This document shows positions 52,931 to 61,308 of a stretch of 64,000 nucleotides of DNA, piece by piece. The stretch is from Algoriphagus alkaliphilus (GTDB taxonomy: Bacteria > Bacteroidota > Bacteroidia > Cytophagales > Cyclobacteriaceae). The notes under the pieces were generated by a model, which was not told the DNA's origin, did no database searches, and saw only the letters and a list, made by a program, of their open reading frames with translations. The stretch lies in NCBI RefSeq assembly GCF_900103735.1, contig NZ_FMXE01000012.1, forward strand, positions 1-64,000, given 5' to 3'. Both the position numbers and the translations under genes were made by a program. The number at the start of each line of letters is the position of its first letter. The first letter of the stretch is position 1.

Positions 52931-53575
52931 ATGGAACATCTAATGACACGTCAGCTCGATCTAATTCTTAAGGAAGCTGGTGCGGATTACCATTGGCTAT
53001 TTGAGTTGGAAACCAACCCTAAATTCCTTGATCAAAAGGCTAAAGCCTGGCTAAACGAAATTTTTAATGAAATGGGAGGCACGGGGAGTTTCCCCTTGCT
53101 GGAAAAACTCAAATTTGATTTCAAAATTGGCAGATACTTAATCCTTTGGGATGATGAGCTACATTTCAACCGCTACCGTCTTGGAACTTTTCGCTCAGAG
53201 ATGTATTCGGAATGGACCTTTCCTTTTGCGGAAGGACATCGGAGACTTTGCAGGACTTTCGAAAAAGAATGTCTAAAAGCTGGTTTGCAGCAGCGAGTTT
53301 GGAATGGCCCCCCTGTGGCAAAAGATGTATTTGGTGAGGCTTCGGAGTCAGGCGATTTCAGTGGAAACGGATCTACAGGTTGGAAACTGACAGCATACAA
53401 TGATGCCCAATATGACTTACAGATCCGGCTACATGGGTATAAGTTGATTCGACTTTCCCCTTATGAAACTTTGATGACGGGCGGTTCACTCAAGCGATTG
53501 GATCAATTACTCATTAACCCAAAGGAAGAACAGCGGCAGATGCTTTGTAATTGGCTGATGCGGAAAGTAGGGTAG
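52931..53575 (+). CDS. Conserved hypothetical protein, 214 residues
   Basis: Not recognised with confidence. A soluble alpha/beta protein with many Trp and acidic residues, for example ILWDDELHFNRYRLGTFRSE and MYSEWTFPFAEGHRRLCRTF. No signal peptide or membrane helix. It begins two bases after the DUF2452 gene, so it is the third member of the operon with the small membrane protein. A palindromic element follows its stop. Confidence 0.72.
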   Translation: MEHLMTRQLDLILKEAGADYHWLFELETNPKFLDQKAKAWLNEIFNEMGGTGSFPLLEKLKFDFKIGRYLILWDDELHFNRYRLGTFRSEMYSEWTFPFAEGHRRLCRTFEKECLKAGLQQRVWNGPPVAKDVFGEASESGDFSGNGSTGWKLTAYNDAQYDLQIRLHGYKLIRLSPYETLMTGGSLKRLDQLLINPKEEQRQMLCNWLMRKVG

Positions 53576-53638
53576 TAGGCGGAGTAACAAGTATTAAGGC
53601 ACCTGTAACTAGACTTGAGAGGCAAAAGGTCAAATTTT

Positions 53639-53665
53639 TGTGAGTGGTAAAAAATGAGTTGTAAG
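53639..53665. repeat. Intergenic palindromic element, copy C (partial)
   Basis: GTGAGTGGTAAAAAATGAGTTGTAAG, beginning at about 53640, resembles the left arm of copy A. Only one arm is clear. It is again between convergent genes. Confidence 0.5.
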
Positions 53666-53680
53666 GGGTAGCGTGAAAGA

Positions 53681-54298
53681 TCATGCAAATAGGCCAAAGA
53701 TCTCCCGTTCGATTTTTTCTACGATAAAAGAAAAATCCTCCGGACGCTCCACAAAGTCCAGATCATTCACATCCACGATCAGGAGTTTTCCTTCTTTATA
53801 ACCGGCGATCCAGTCTTCGTAATGTGTATTTAGATTTTTCAGGTAATCGATACGCATTGCAGTCTCATAGCTTCTGCCGCGCTTTTCGATCTGGCCAACA
53901 AGCTTTGGAATATCTGCTTTCAAATAAATCAGCAGATCAGGAGCCTTGACATGTGTGATCATGGAATCAAATAAGGTCTTGTAATTCCAGTAATCCCGCT
54001 CAGTTAAAAGCTTGCTTTTATACAGGTTTGCTGCAAAAATGTAGGCATCCTCGTAGATGGTTCGATCCTGAATCGTGGATTGAGAATTTTCCTGAATTTT
54101 TCGGATTTGGTTATAACGGGAATTGAGGAAATAAACCTGCAAGTGAAAAGCCCAGCGCTTCATGTCTTCATAGAAATCCGGCAGGTATGGATTCTGGTCC
54201 ACTGCTTCAAATTCCGCCCTCCATCCGTAGTGCTTTGCGAGTTTTTCTGTGAGCGTGGTTTTACCGCTTCCTATATTTCCTGATACAGCTAAATGCAT
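53681..54298 (-). CDS. Deoxynucleoside kinase
   Basis: A 205-residue kinase of the dNK/dGK-dAK family that phosphorylates deoxynucleosides in salvage. Walker A GNIGSGKTT at 7-15, the substrate region FEAVDQNPYLPDFYEDM, the DRTIYED motif, and the lid region KRGRSYETAMR are all present. The length and pattern suit deoxyadenosine/deoxyguanosine-type enzymes. It lies 18 bp downstream of the hydroxyacyl-CoA dehydrogenase gene on the same strand. Confidence 0.92.
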   Translation of the reverse strand: MHLAVSGNIGSGKTTLTEKLAKHYGWRAEFEAVDQNPYLPDFYEDMKRWAFHLQVYFLNSRYNQIRKIQENSQSTIQDRTIYEDAYIFAANLYKSKLLTERDYWNYKTLFDSMITHVKAPDLLIYLKADIPKLVGQIEKRGRSYETAMRIDYLKNLNTHYEDWIAGYKEGKLLIVDVNDLDFVERPEDFSFIVEKIEREIFGLFA

Positions 54299-54316
54299 GT
54301 CTTTCTGCTTAATTAA

Positions 54317-55207
54317 TTATTTGAAAAATATGGGAGCTACTACCAACTCCTTGCTTCCGACAGAGTACTGATAGAAGCCTTCACCCGTTTTCACACCTTT
54401 GAACCCTGCCTCAACCATGTTCACCAAAAGTGGACATGGAGCATATTTTGGATTACCGAAGCCTTCGTGAAGTACTTTTAAAATTGACAGGCAAACATCC
54501 AATCCGATAAAATCAGCCAACTGAAGCGGGCCCATCGGATGCGCCATTCCCAGTTTCATGACCGTATCGATCTCTGCCACTCCTGCCACACCCTCAAAAA
54601 GGCTGTAAATGGCCTCATTGATCATAGGCATCAAAATCCGATTTGCTACAAATCCCGGATAGTCTTTGACTTCTACGGGATCTTTTGAAAGATTTCGGGA
54701 GAGATTCATCACCGTTTTGGTTACCACATCGGAAGTTGCGTACCCGCGGATCACTTCCACCAACTTCATCACCGGCACTGGATTCATAAAGTGCATTCCA
54801 ATTACCTGAGTGGGACGTTTGGTCACTGCTGCGATTTTGGTAATCGAAATGGAAGAAGTATTGGATGCGAGTATGGCTTTGGGAGGAGAAAATTGATCCA
54901 ATTGACGGAAAATGTCCAGCTTGAGGGCCATGTTTTCTGTAGCCGCTTCCACGACCAAGTCTGCCTGCTTTACACCATCCTCCAAACTGGTAAAAGTTGA
55001 AATTCGAGAAAGGGAAGCGTCTTTTTCCTCCTGTGAAATCGCGCCTTTTGCTACCTGACGATCCATATTTTTAGAGATGGTAGTCAGGGCCTTTTCCAGA
55101 AATTCAGATTTGATATCGATAAGGGAAACTTCATATCCATGCTGCGCAAAAATGTGGGCGATTCCATTTCCCATGGTGCCGGAACCAACGACTGAGATTG
55201 ATTTCAT
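54317..55207 (-). CDS. 3-hydroxybutyryl-CoA dehydrogenase
   Basis: A 296-residue NAD(P)-dependent 3-hydroxyacyl-CoA dehydrogenase. The Rossmann loop GSGTMGNGIAH is at 8-18, followed by the catalytic region VIGMHFMNPVPVMKLVEVI with its His and by FVANRILMPMINEAIYSL. It interconverts acetoacetyl-CoA and 3-hydroxybutyryl-CoA, in fatty-acid or butyrate-type metabolism. Size matches the single-domain (Hbd/PaaH) type, not a fused FadB. EtfBA encoded at 28 kb would suit the same pathway. Confidence 0.94.
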   Translation of the reverse strand: MKSISVVGSGTMGNGIAHIFAQHGYEVSLIDIKSEFLEKALTTISKNMDRQVAKGAISQEEKDASLSRISTFTSLEDGVKQADLVVEAATENMALKLDIFRQLDQFSPPKAILASNTSSISITKIAAVTKRPTQVIGMHFMNPVPVMKLVEVIRGYATSDVVTKTVMNLSRNLSKDPVEVKDYPGFVANRILMPMINEAIYSLFEGVAGVAEIDTVMKLGMAHPMGPLQLADFIGLDVCLSILKVLHEGFGNPKYAPCPLLVNMVEAGFKGVKTGEGFYQYSVGSKELVVAPIFFK

Positions 55208-55455
55208 AAGACTTTGATTACAAGTGTTAAATGTTATGATTTGGGTTTATTTTGGCTTTAGGACTTATTCTACAGCCCTCAAAACTAAGTCTAAGCCGGT
55301 CCATATCCAATTCAAACCCGTGCTTTTGCGACTTTGTTTGTCAGAGAAAAGCAACGCGTCGAATGTATTAATCGCTACCTTTGAACTATGAAATCGAGGA
55401 GGATACCATTGACAAAGTCTATTGAATATCTACTAGCTCAGATTCCTGCAGATCT

Positions 55456-55471
55456 CCCGATAGTGATCGGG
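55456..55471. repeat. Short palindrome upstream of the CvfB-like gene
   Basis: CCCGAT (55456-55461) pairs with ATCGGG (55466-55471) around AGTG, 31 bp before the ATG at 55503. The rest of the 295-bp intergenic region 55208-55502 shows no gene. Related CCCG-type palindromes occur in the repeat at 8986 and near 25861. Confidence 0.45.
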
Positions 55472-55502
55472 CGTATAGCTTCAAAAAATCAATTATACTA
55501 AT

Positions 55503-56336
55503 ATGAAGGAACTTGGTCTGATCAACAAGTTGAAAATAAATCGATTCACAGACTTCGGTGCGTATTTGGCGCTCAGTGATGGAGGAGAGGTACTTTTGCC
55601 AAAAGGATACCTTACCGGAGAGGAAAAGGAAGGGGATGTAGTTGAAGTTTTTGTTTATACAGACAGTGAAGATCGACCCGTTGCCGTTACACAAAAGCCA
55701 TTGGCACTGTTGGATGATTTTGCAGTTTTGGAGGCCAAGGAGGTGACAAAGTTTGGGGCTTTTATGGATTGGGGTTTGCCAAAGGATCTTTTTGTGCCCA
55801 ATGGAGAGATGGCCAAAAATATGGAGGTCGGTCAAAAATATTTGATTCGGGTTTGTGTAGATTTTAAAAGCACCCGTTTGATTGGGGTAAGTAAATACCG
55901 GGATTTTATAAATCCAGCTCCTCAGGATTTCGAACCTGGAAATGAGGCAGAAGGATTGATATTTGAAAAAACCGATCTTGGATACAAGGTGCTCATTGAT
56001 GACCAATACGAAGGGCTTATTTTCTCAAATGAAGTATTTCAGCCTCTTGAGATAGGTTCCACTCGTAAGCTTTGGATAAAAAAGCGTCGTGATGATGGTA
56101 GGTTGGATCTTCAGGTTTTGCCTGTAGGAAGGGTTAAGTATGAGGAAGGATCTGAAAAAATCCTCTCTATTTTAGAAGAAAAGGGCTTTTTGCCCCTGCA
56201 TGATAAATCTGATCCTGCCGAAATTCAAGCCATCCTGGGCATGTCAAAAAAGCATTTCAAGCAATGCATAGGACAATTATTTAAAGCTCGGCAAATAGTG
56301 ATTGGCCCAGATGGAATTTCAGTGAGCAGGGACTAA
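55503..56336 (+). CDS. CvfB-like S1 RNA-binding protein
   Basis: A 277-residue protein with S1-type beta barrels: the first around 1-65 (RFTDFGAYLALSDGGEVLLP), another around 70-135 (VTKFGAFMDWGLPKDLFVP), a third around 145-215 (GYKVLIDDQYEGLIFSNEVF), then a C-terminal winged helix (MSKKHFKQCIGQLFKARQI). This matches CvfB/YitL proteins, which bind RNA and affect virulence gene expression in Staphylococcus. Role here unknown. Convergent with the next gene, overlapping by four bases. Confidence 0.9.
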   Translation: MKELGLINKLKINRFTDFGAYLALSDGGEVLLPKGYLTGEEKEGDVVEVFVYTDSEDRPVAVTQKPLALLDDFAVLEAKEVTKFGAFMDWGLPKDLFVPNGEMAKNMEVGQKYLIRVCVDFKSTRLIGVSKYRDFINPAPQDFEPGNEAEGLIFEKTDLGYKVLIDDQYEGLIFSNEVFQPLEIGSTRKLWIKKRRDDGRLDLQVLPVGRVKYEEGSEKILSILEEKGFLPLHDKSDPAEIQAILGMSKKHFKQCIGQLFKARQIVIGPDGISVSRD

Positions 56337-56692
56337 TCCAATTTGAGAATGTCGCTGGGTGTTCTGCATAAGATTGCCTTGTTTTTGAAAATGGCAATCG
56401 GAGATTTGATCAAATGAGGAAACTTTGAAAGAATGGTCAACCAACCTTCATCGTCCCAATTTTTGCCGGCAATATGAAGCTGGTAGTCTGGGTGGGCACG
56501 GTTTAGAAGGTCCTTAGGTCGTAAATTCAGCATGGTGAGAATCTGATCCCACTGCGTGGCTGTGATTTTTTCTTTCATTACGTCAATTTCATTGACAAAT
56601 TTTGTCAAGGTTTTTGCGTAAGCCTTAGTTTGCTTATCAATGATTTGAGAAGGACTATGGTAGAAATACAGTTCTGATGGATGGACTCTCAT
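56333..56692 (-). CDS. ArsC/Spx-like protein lacking the catalytic cysteine
   Basis: A 119-residue thioredoxin-fold protein of the arsenate reductase-related family. LRPKDLLNRAHPDYQ and SKFPHLIKSPIAIFKNKA with AILCRTPSDILKL match the ArsC C-terminal half. At the N-terminus the usual C-x-x-(C/S) site is replaced by HSPSQIIDKQ, so arsenate reduction by the standard mechanism is unlikely. Such Cys-less forms are seen in other Bacteroidota. Function unknown. Confidence 0.8.
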   Translation of the reverse strand: MRVHPSELYFYHSPSQIIDKQTKAYAKTLTKFVNEIDVMKEKITATQWDQILTMLNLRPKDLLNRAHPDYQLHIAGKNWDDEGWLTILSKFPHLIKSPIAIFKNKAILCRTPSDILKLD

Positions 56693-56762
56693 AGCTTTCG
56701 GGATTAGTTTCTTTTTAAGTTAGTGAATATTACAATAAATTGAAAATCAAATATTTGTAAAA

Positions 56763-57257
56763 TTGAAAGTAGACCTTGAAAAATTTTCCAGAGCGAGTAA
56801 ATCTGATTTTTTAGGCAACAAAAAGCTTAAAGAAAAGCTCAAAAGCACCAAACCAAAAAATCTTGATTCAATCTTCCTTCAACATCATGAGGATGCCTTC
56901 AGCGAAATCAATTGTCTAGACTGCGCAAACTGTTGTAAAACCACAAGTCCGATATTTATTCAGACTGATATAGATCGGCTTGCCAAAGTTTTCAGGATGA
57001 AAAGCAGCCAATTTATTGACGAATACCTGCATCGGGATGAGGAAAGTGATTATGTGTTAAATTCTTCCCCTTGTGCTTTTTTAGGTCTTGATAATAAGTG
57101 TCTTGTCTATGAAGATCGTCCCAAGGCCTGCCGTGAATACCCACATACAAATAGGAAAAACATGCTCGGTGTTTTGGACCTATCCTTGAAAAATACCTTG
57201 ATATGTCCTGCTGTTTTCAAAATTTTTTACGAGATCGGCAAAGATTATAGGAAGTAA
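56763..57257 (+). CDS. YkgJ-family cysteine cluster protein
   Basis: A 164-residue protein with the YkgJ motif: NCLDCANCCKTTSPIF (Cys cluster near 57-66), then SSPCAFLGLDNKCLVYEDRP, KACREYPH and a late Cys (LICPAVF). Such clusters probably bind zinc or an Fe-S centre; role not established. It starts at TTG; no upstream ATG is available and the next Met would remove the cluster. It precedes the ROK kinase gene by 44 bp. Confidence 0.87.
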   Translation: MKVDLEKFSRASKSDFLGNKKLKEKLKSTKPKNLDSIFLQHHEDAFSEINCLDCANCCKTTSPIFIQTDIDRLAKVFRMKSSQFIDEYLHRDEESDYVLNSSPCAFLGLDNKCLVYEDRPKACREYPHTNRKNMLGVLDLSLKNTLICPAVFKIFYEIGKDYRK

Positions 57258-57301
57258 ACTGTTTCTTTTGCTTTTTTAACAATCAAACCTATAATTAAAC
57301 T

Positions 57302-58234
57302 ATGAGCAAGCAGGATTCTCTTTTTTTGGGAGTAGATGTCGGAGGCACGCACCTGAAAATTGGACTGGTAGATCGAGAAGGCAATATGCTTGACTTCCAA
57401 AAAGAAGACACGACTCCATACAGAGATCATCCAGATGGCTTTGGAAAGTGTTTTATTGAAGGATTAGGGAAGTATTTAAAAAAATATCCAGAGGTCGAGA
57501 AAGTTGGAATTGGCTTACCCGGCATGATCTCAAAAGATAGAACTACACCTCTTGAAATCCCCGCAATTCCGAATCTAAATGGGTTTCCATTGAAGTCAGG
57601 ATTGCTGAAAAAATATCCAAAGCATGAATTTTATATGGAAAATGATGCTGCCGCTGCGGCCATCGGTGAATTCTACTACGGTAAGGGTGATGTTGCTGAA
57701 AATTTTCTTTTCATCACGATGGGTACCGGTATCGGAAGTGCTTTGATTTTGGAAGGACAAGTTTTTAAAGGCTCAAGAGGGAATGCCCTCGAAATGGGTC
57801 ACATGCTTTCCCGAGGAAATGCCGGATTGGAAACCTTGGTTGGAAGAAACGGAATTCTTCGCATTATGGATAATCTCATTTCAGCATACCCTGAAAAGGC
57901 CGGAGAATTGATAGGTAAAGAACTCGGAACACATCTATTGGTGGACACGGCCAAAACCGGAAATGAGGTTTCCCTGATGGTATTTAAGGAAGTAGCTCAA
58001 ATTCTCAGTGAGTCAATCGTCTCTACAGTCCGAATTTTGGATGTAACGGATGTCTATTTTGGAGGAGGAATATCCGCCGGACTGGAGTTTATGATGCCTA
58101 CGATTGAGTATAACACGCGAAAGTTTTTGACACCCTATTACGTCAAGGACTTAAAACTCAAAAAAGCCACGCTGGAAAATAATGCAGGTACACTAGGTGC
58201 TGCAGCTCTTTGTTTTATGGGTTCAGGGTTGTGA
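57302..58234 (+). CDS. ROK-family sugar kinase lacking the zinc-binding cysteines
   Basis: A 310-residue ASKHA-fold kinase. ATP motif FLGVDVGGTHLKIGL (8-22), substrate region IGLPGMISKDRT, MENDAAAAAIGEFYYG with the catalytic Asp, and GTGIGSALILEG are present. It likely phosphorylates glucose or a similar sugar. The ROK zinc motif (C-x-C-G-x2-G-C-x-E) is replaced by GHMLSRGNAGLETL with the His retained but no Cys, unlike classical members. The end overlaps the convergent lipoprotein gene by 20 bp. Confidence 0.9.
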   Translation: MSKQDSLFLGVDVGGTHLKIGLVDREGNMLDFQKEDTTPYRDHPDGFGKCFIEGLGKYLKKYPEVEKVGIGLPGMISKDRTTPLEIPAIPNLNGFPLKSGLLKKYPKHEFYMENDAAAAAIGEFYYGKGDVAENFLFITMGTGIGSALILEGQVFKGSRGNALEMGHMLSRGNAGLETLVGRNGILRIMDNLISAYPEKAGELIGKELGTHLLVDTAKTGNEVSLMVFKEVAQILSESIVSTVRILDVTDVYFGGGISAGLEFMMPTIEYNTRKFLTPYYVKDLKLKKATLENNAGTLGAAALCFMGSGL

Positions 58235-58601
58235 CCGTCACCTCAGACACTTTGCTGATTGCATTCATTCGAAAAAGAACCCGTAAGGGTTCTTTTTCAA
58301 TTTCCACTCCTTCACAATCACCGCTAGGCTCAAGAAAGTAAAAGAAAAAGCTTTGGCTTTTATCAACCAACTCCACTCTATCGGGTCTTCCAAATGTTTT
58401 GATCAAGGCCTGGTTGTCCGCTCCCAAAAAATTGTTTTTTATTGCTTGAAACTCCTCTAGTTCCTGCATGCGAATACCTTTACACCCATACCGGTCAGAT
58501 TTCCAGTTTTCAAGATTGATTTTTCCTGCATCAACAGGTCCACTGCAGGAAAAAATGGAAAGTACTAGGGTAATTCCGACAAGGAAATTGAATTTTTGCA
58601 T
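58215..58601 (-). CDS. Predicted lipoprotein, unknown function
   Basis: A 128-residue protein with a lipobox (SIFSC, Cys19). The mature part contains LIKTFGRPDRVELVDKSQSF followed by YFLEPSGDCEG, a pattern that loosely resembles the small BamE/SmpA fold, where a helix is followed by G-x-P and beta strands. The resemblance is weak and function is not assigned. The 227 bp upstream contain nothing recognisable. Confidence 0.68.
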   Translation of the reverse strand: MQKFNFLVGITLVLSIFSCSGPVDAGKINLENWKSDRYGCKGIRMQELEEFQAIKNNFLGADNQALIKTFGRPDRVELVDKSQSFFFYFLEPSGDCEGVEIEKEPLRVLFRMNAISKVSEVTVTTLNP

Positions 58602-58828
58602 AAGGCTAAGAATTTGTCTGTAAAGATGGGAGCAAAAACCGAGGCTTTCGCAAAATCAGGCAAGGGATTAATTTATCAAACCAAATGATTTTTTGACAGC
58701 GGGCTGAATTTCACGAGATTAAAAAATATCAGCATGTAACTGTCTGAATTATCACTTCACTGAACACTCGGTAAGCCCATTCTGTTTATCCAAATCGGTT
58801 ATATTAGCACCATAAATCACTTAAACAT

Positions 58829-59326
58829 ATGTATTACAGATTTGGAAAAGCATTTTACTTTCTTAGTATTTTGCTTTTCATCTTTATTCTCTTGTATTTC
58901 TACTCTGCACTTTCTGAGACCATTGGACTGAGTATCGATGAAAATGGTCAGATTAGCAAAACTTGGGAAAAAGGAACGTTTTTCTACGCCATGATTGCTG
59001 CATTTGTGATTTTCAACGGAATCGTTCTTTACCCACCCAAATCCCTTGAAACGAAATCAAATAAAAAGCTTCATCGGATATTCCCGATCGGAGATCCATA
59101 CCGGGATTATTTCCTGACTTGGTTTTATTCTTTTGGGGGAGTACTCAATTTCAGCTTGGCACTTTTGGTGTTTTTTGTTCATTCAATTAACAATCAGAAT
59201 GAAATTTCGACCAGTAAATTTTCTTTTTTTTTCTACATGATGCCCGCATTCTTGGTAGTTTGGGTCATTGGATTATTTGTCCTGCTGATCGGGAAATTTA
59301 AGCAGGTTCAAAAAGGAGTTTTATAA
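58829..59326 (+). CDS. Hypothetical four-helix membrane protein
   Basis: A 165-residue integral membrane protein with four hydrophobic segments (about 10-30, 52-68, 97-118, 132-156). Between the second and third helix a polar loop reads HRIFPIGDPYRDYFLTWFYS. Family not recognised. It is only six bases upstream of parE, so it may be co-transcribed with the topoisomerase genes, with no evident functional connection. Confidence 0.7.
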   Translation: MYYRFGKAFYFLSILLFIFILLYFYSALSETIGLSIDENGQISKTWEKGTFFYAMIAAFVIFNGIVLYPPKSLETKSNKKLHRIFPIGDPYRDYFLTWFYSFGGVLNFSLALLVFFVHSINNQNEISTSKFSFFFYMMPAFLVVWVIGLFVLLIGKFKQVQKGVL

Positions 59327-59332
59327 AGCAAT

Positions 59333-61228
59333 ATGGCAGAACCAGTAAACTATACAGAAGACAGTATTAAATCTCTGGACTGGCGGGAGCATATCCGCCT
59401 TCGTCCGGGAATGTATATCGGAAAATTGGGAGACGGAAGTGCTCAGGATGATGGTATTTACGTATTGGTGAAAGAAATCCTGGATAACTCCATCGATGAA
59501 CACATGATGGGGAATGGAAGGAATATTGACGTCAAAATTTCAGAACACAAAGTGGAGATCAGGGATTACGGCCGGGGTATTCCTTTGGGAAAAGTGATCG
59601 ACTGTGTATCCAAAATCAATACGGGAGGAAAATATGATTCCGGGGCCTTTCAAAAATCAGTTGGTCTGAATGGAGTAGGTACCAAAGCTGTAAATGCGCT
59701 CTCGGATTTTTTCCGTGTTCAGTCCTTCCGCGACGGACAATCCAAGATGGCTGAATTTGAGAAAGGAATATTGGTCAATGATCCTCCGATTGGACTCTCA
59801 TCAGAAAGAAACGGTACTAGAGTCATTTTTTCTCCGGATGCTTCAATTTTCAAAAACTATCACTTTATACCCGAATATCTCGAAAATCAGATCTGGAATT
59901 ACGCCTATCTGAATGCCGGTTTGACTATTAATTTTAACGGGAAAAAGTTTTTCTCTGATAGGGGACTTTATGATCTACTTTCCAATAAAATAGATGAGGA
60001 AAGTATTCGGTATCCTATCATTCATCTTAAAGGAACTGATATCGAAGTGGCGATTACGCACTCAGGATCCTATGGGGAAGAGTATTATTCATTTGTCAAT
60101 GGGCAATATACGACGCAGGGAGGGACTCACCTTGCTGCATTTCGAGAGGCGATAGTCAAGACCATTCGTGAATTTTATAAGAAGGATTATGACTCCTCTG
60201 ATATTCGTCAATCCGTAGTAGCAGCTATTGCCGTCCGTGTTCAGGAGCCTGTTTTTGAATCCCAAACCAAAACAAAGCTCGGTTCGCAGAGTATTGGTCC
60301 GGATGGTCCTACCCTTCGGACTTTTGTCAATGATTTCATGAAAACAGAGCTGGACAACTACCTGCACAAAAACCCGGGCGTAGCAGATGCGCTATTGAAG
60401 CGCATTTTGCAGTCCGAAAGAGAGCGAAAGGAAATTTCCGGAATTAAAAAATTGGCAAACGAGCGGGCTAAAAAAGCAAATCTTCATAACAAAAAGCTAC
60501 GCGACTGTCGGGTACATTATGACGATCCCAAAGCAAGCGAGGACGTGAAAAACAACTCGATGCTCTTCATTACTGAAGGGGATTCGGCCTCCGGTTCGAT
60601 AACAAAATCCAGAGATGTTCAGACTCAAGCGGTTTTTTCCCTTCGTGGCAAGCCACTCAATTGCTTTGGGATGACCAAGAAAGTGGTCTACGAAAACGAA
60701 GAATTCAACCTTTTGCAGCATGCGCTGAATATTGAAGATGGGATCGAGAATCTCAGATACCGAAAAATTGTGATCGCAACTGATGCAGACGTGGACGGGA
60801 TGCACATTCGCTTGCTCATCATGACTTATTTCTTGCAGTTTTTTCCGGATTTGGTGAAAAACGGTCACTTATTTATTCTCGATACCCCACTGTTCAGAGT
60901 GAGAAACAAGAAGGAAACGATCTATTGCTATTCCGATGAAGAGCGGCAGCGAGCAATCCATAAATTGGGAAGCAAGCCTGAAATCACTCGATTTAAGGGT
61001 TTGGGAGAAATTTCTCCTGAAGAATTTGGAACGTTCATCGGGGAAAATATCCGTCTCGATCCGATTATTTTGAATAAAGAGACCAAGATTTCTGACTTAC
61101 TGACCTTCTATATGGGTAAAAACACGCCCGACCGACAGATTTTCATCATCGAAAATCTGAAAATTGAAAAAGATCTGGCTTTGGATGACCCAAGAAAAGC
61201 AGAGGAAGAGGAAATTGAGGTAGCGTGA
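59333..61228 (+). CDS. parE: DNA topoisomerase IV subunit B
   Basis: A 631-residue GHKL/TOPRIM ATPase subunit that, with ParC, unlinks replicated chromosomes. GHKL motifs [10 protein letters not shown] (Glu48, Asn52) and DYGRGIPLG, the Gly-rich [11 protein letters not shown], and the TOPRIM motifs [11 protein letters not shown] and [11 protein letters not shown] are present. ParE is preferred to GyrB because its partner downstream is ParC-like and neither end looks GyrB-specific. parC follows 80 bp later on the same strand. Confidence 0.92.
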   Translation: MAEPVNYTEDSIKSLDWREHIRLRPGMYIGKLGDGSAQDDGIYVLVKEILDNSIDEHMMGNGRNIDVKISEHKVEIRDYGRGIPLGKVIDCVSKINTGGKYDSGAFQKSVGLNGVGTKAVNALSDFFRVQSFRDGQSKMAEFEKGILVNDPPIGLSSERNGTRVIFSPDASIFKNYHFIPEYLENQIWNYAYLNAGLTINFNGKKFFSDRGLYDLLSNKIDEESIRYPIIHLKGTDIEVAITHSGSYGEEYYSFVNGQYTTQGGTHLAAFREAIVKTIREFYKKDYDSSDIRQSVVAAIAVRVQEPVFESQTKTKLGSQSIGPDGPTLRTFVNDFMKTELDNYLHKNPGVADALLKRILQSERERKEISGIKKLANERAKKANLHNKKLRDCRVHYDDPKASEDVKNNSMLFITEGDSASGSITKSRDVQTQAVFSLRGKPLNCFGMTKKVVYENEEFNLLQHALNIEDGIENLRYRKIVIATDADVDGMHIRLLIMTYFLQFFPDLVKNGHLFILDTPLFRVRNKKETIYCYSDEERQRAIHKLGSKPEITRFKGLGEISPEEFGTFIGENIRLDPIILNKETKISDLLTFYMGKNTPDRQIFIIENLKIEKDLALDDPRKAEEEEIEVA

Positions 61229-61308
61229 CAGAATACATTCTGATTTTTTGGATTAAAAAAGATCTTAGAGGTCAAAACTTAATTTTGGCTTCCTAAATCA
61301 TTTAGAAA

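Noticed and set aside
55419..56006. 195-codon antisense frame over the CvfB-like gene
   Set aside because: The plus strand encodes clear S1 domains; the antisense product has no recognisable features.
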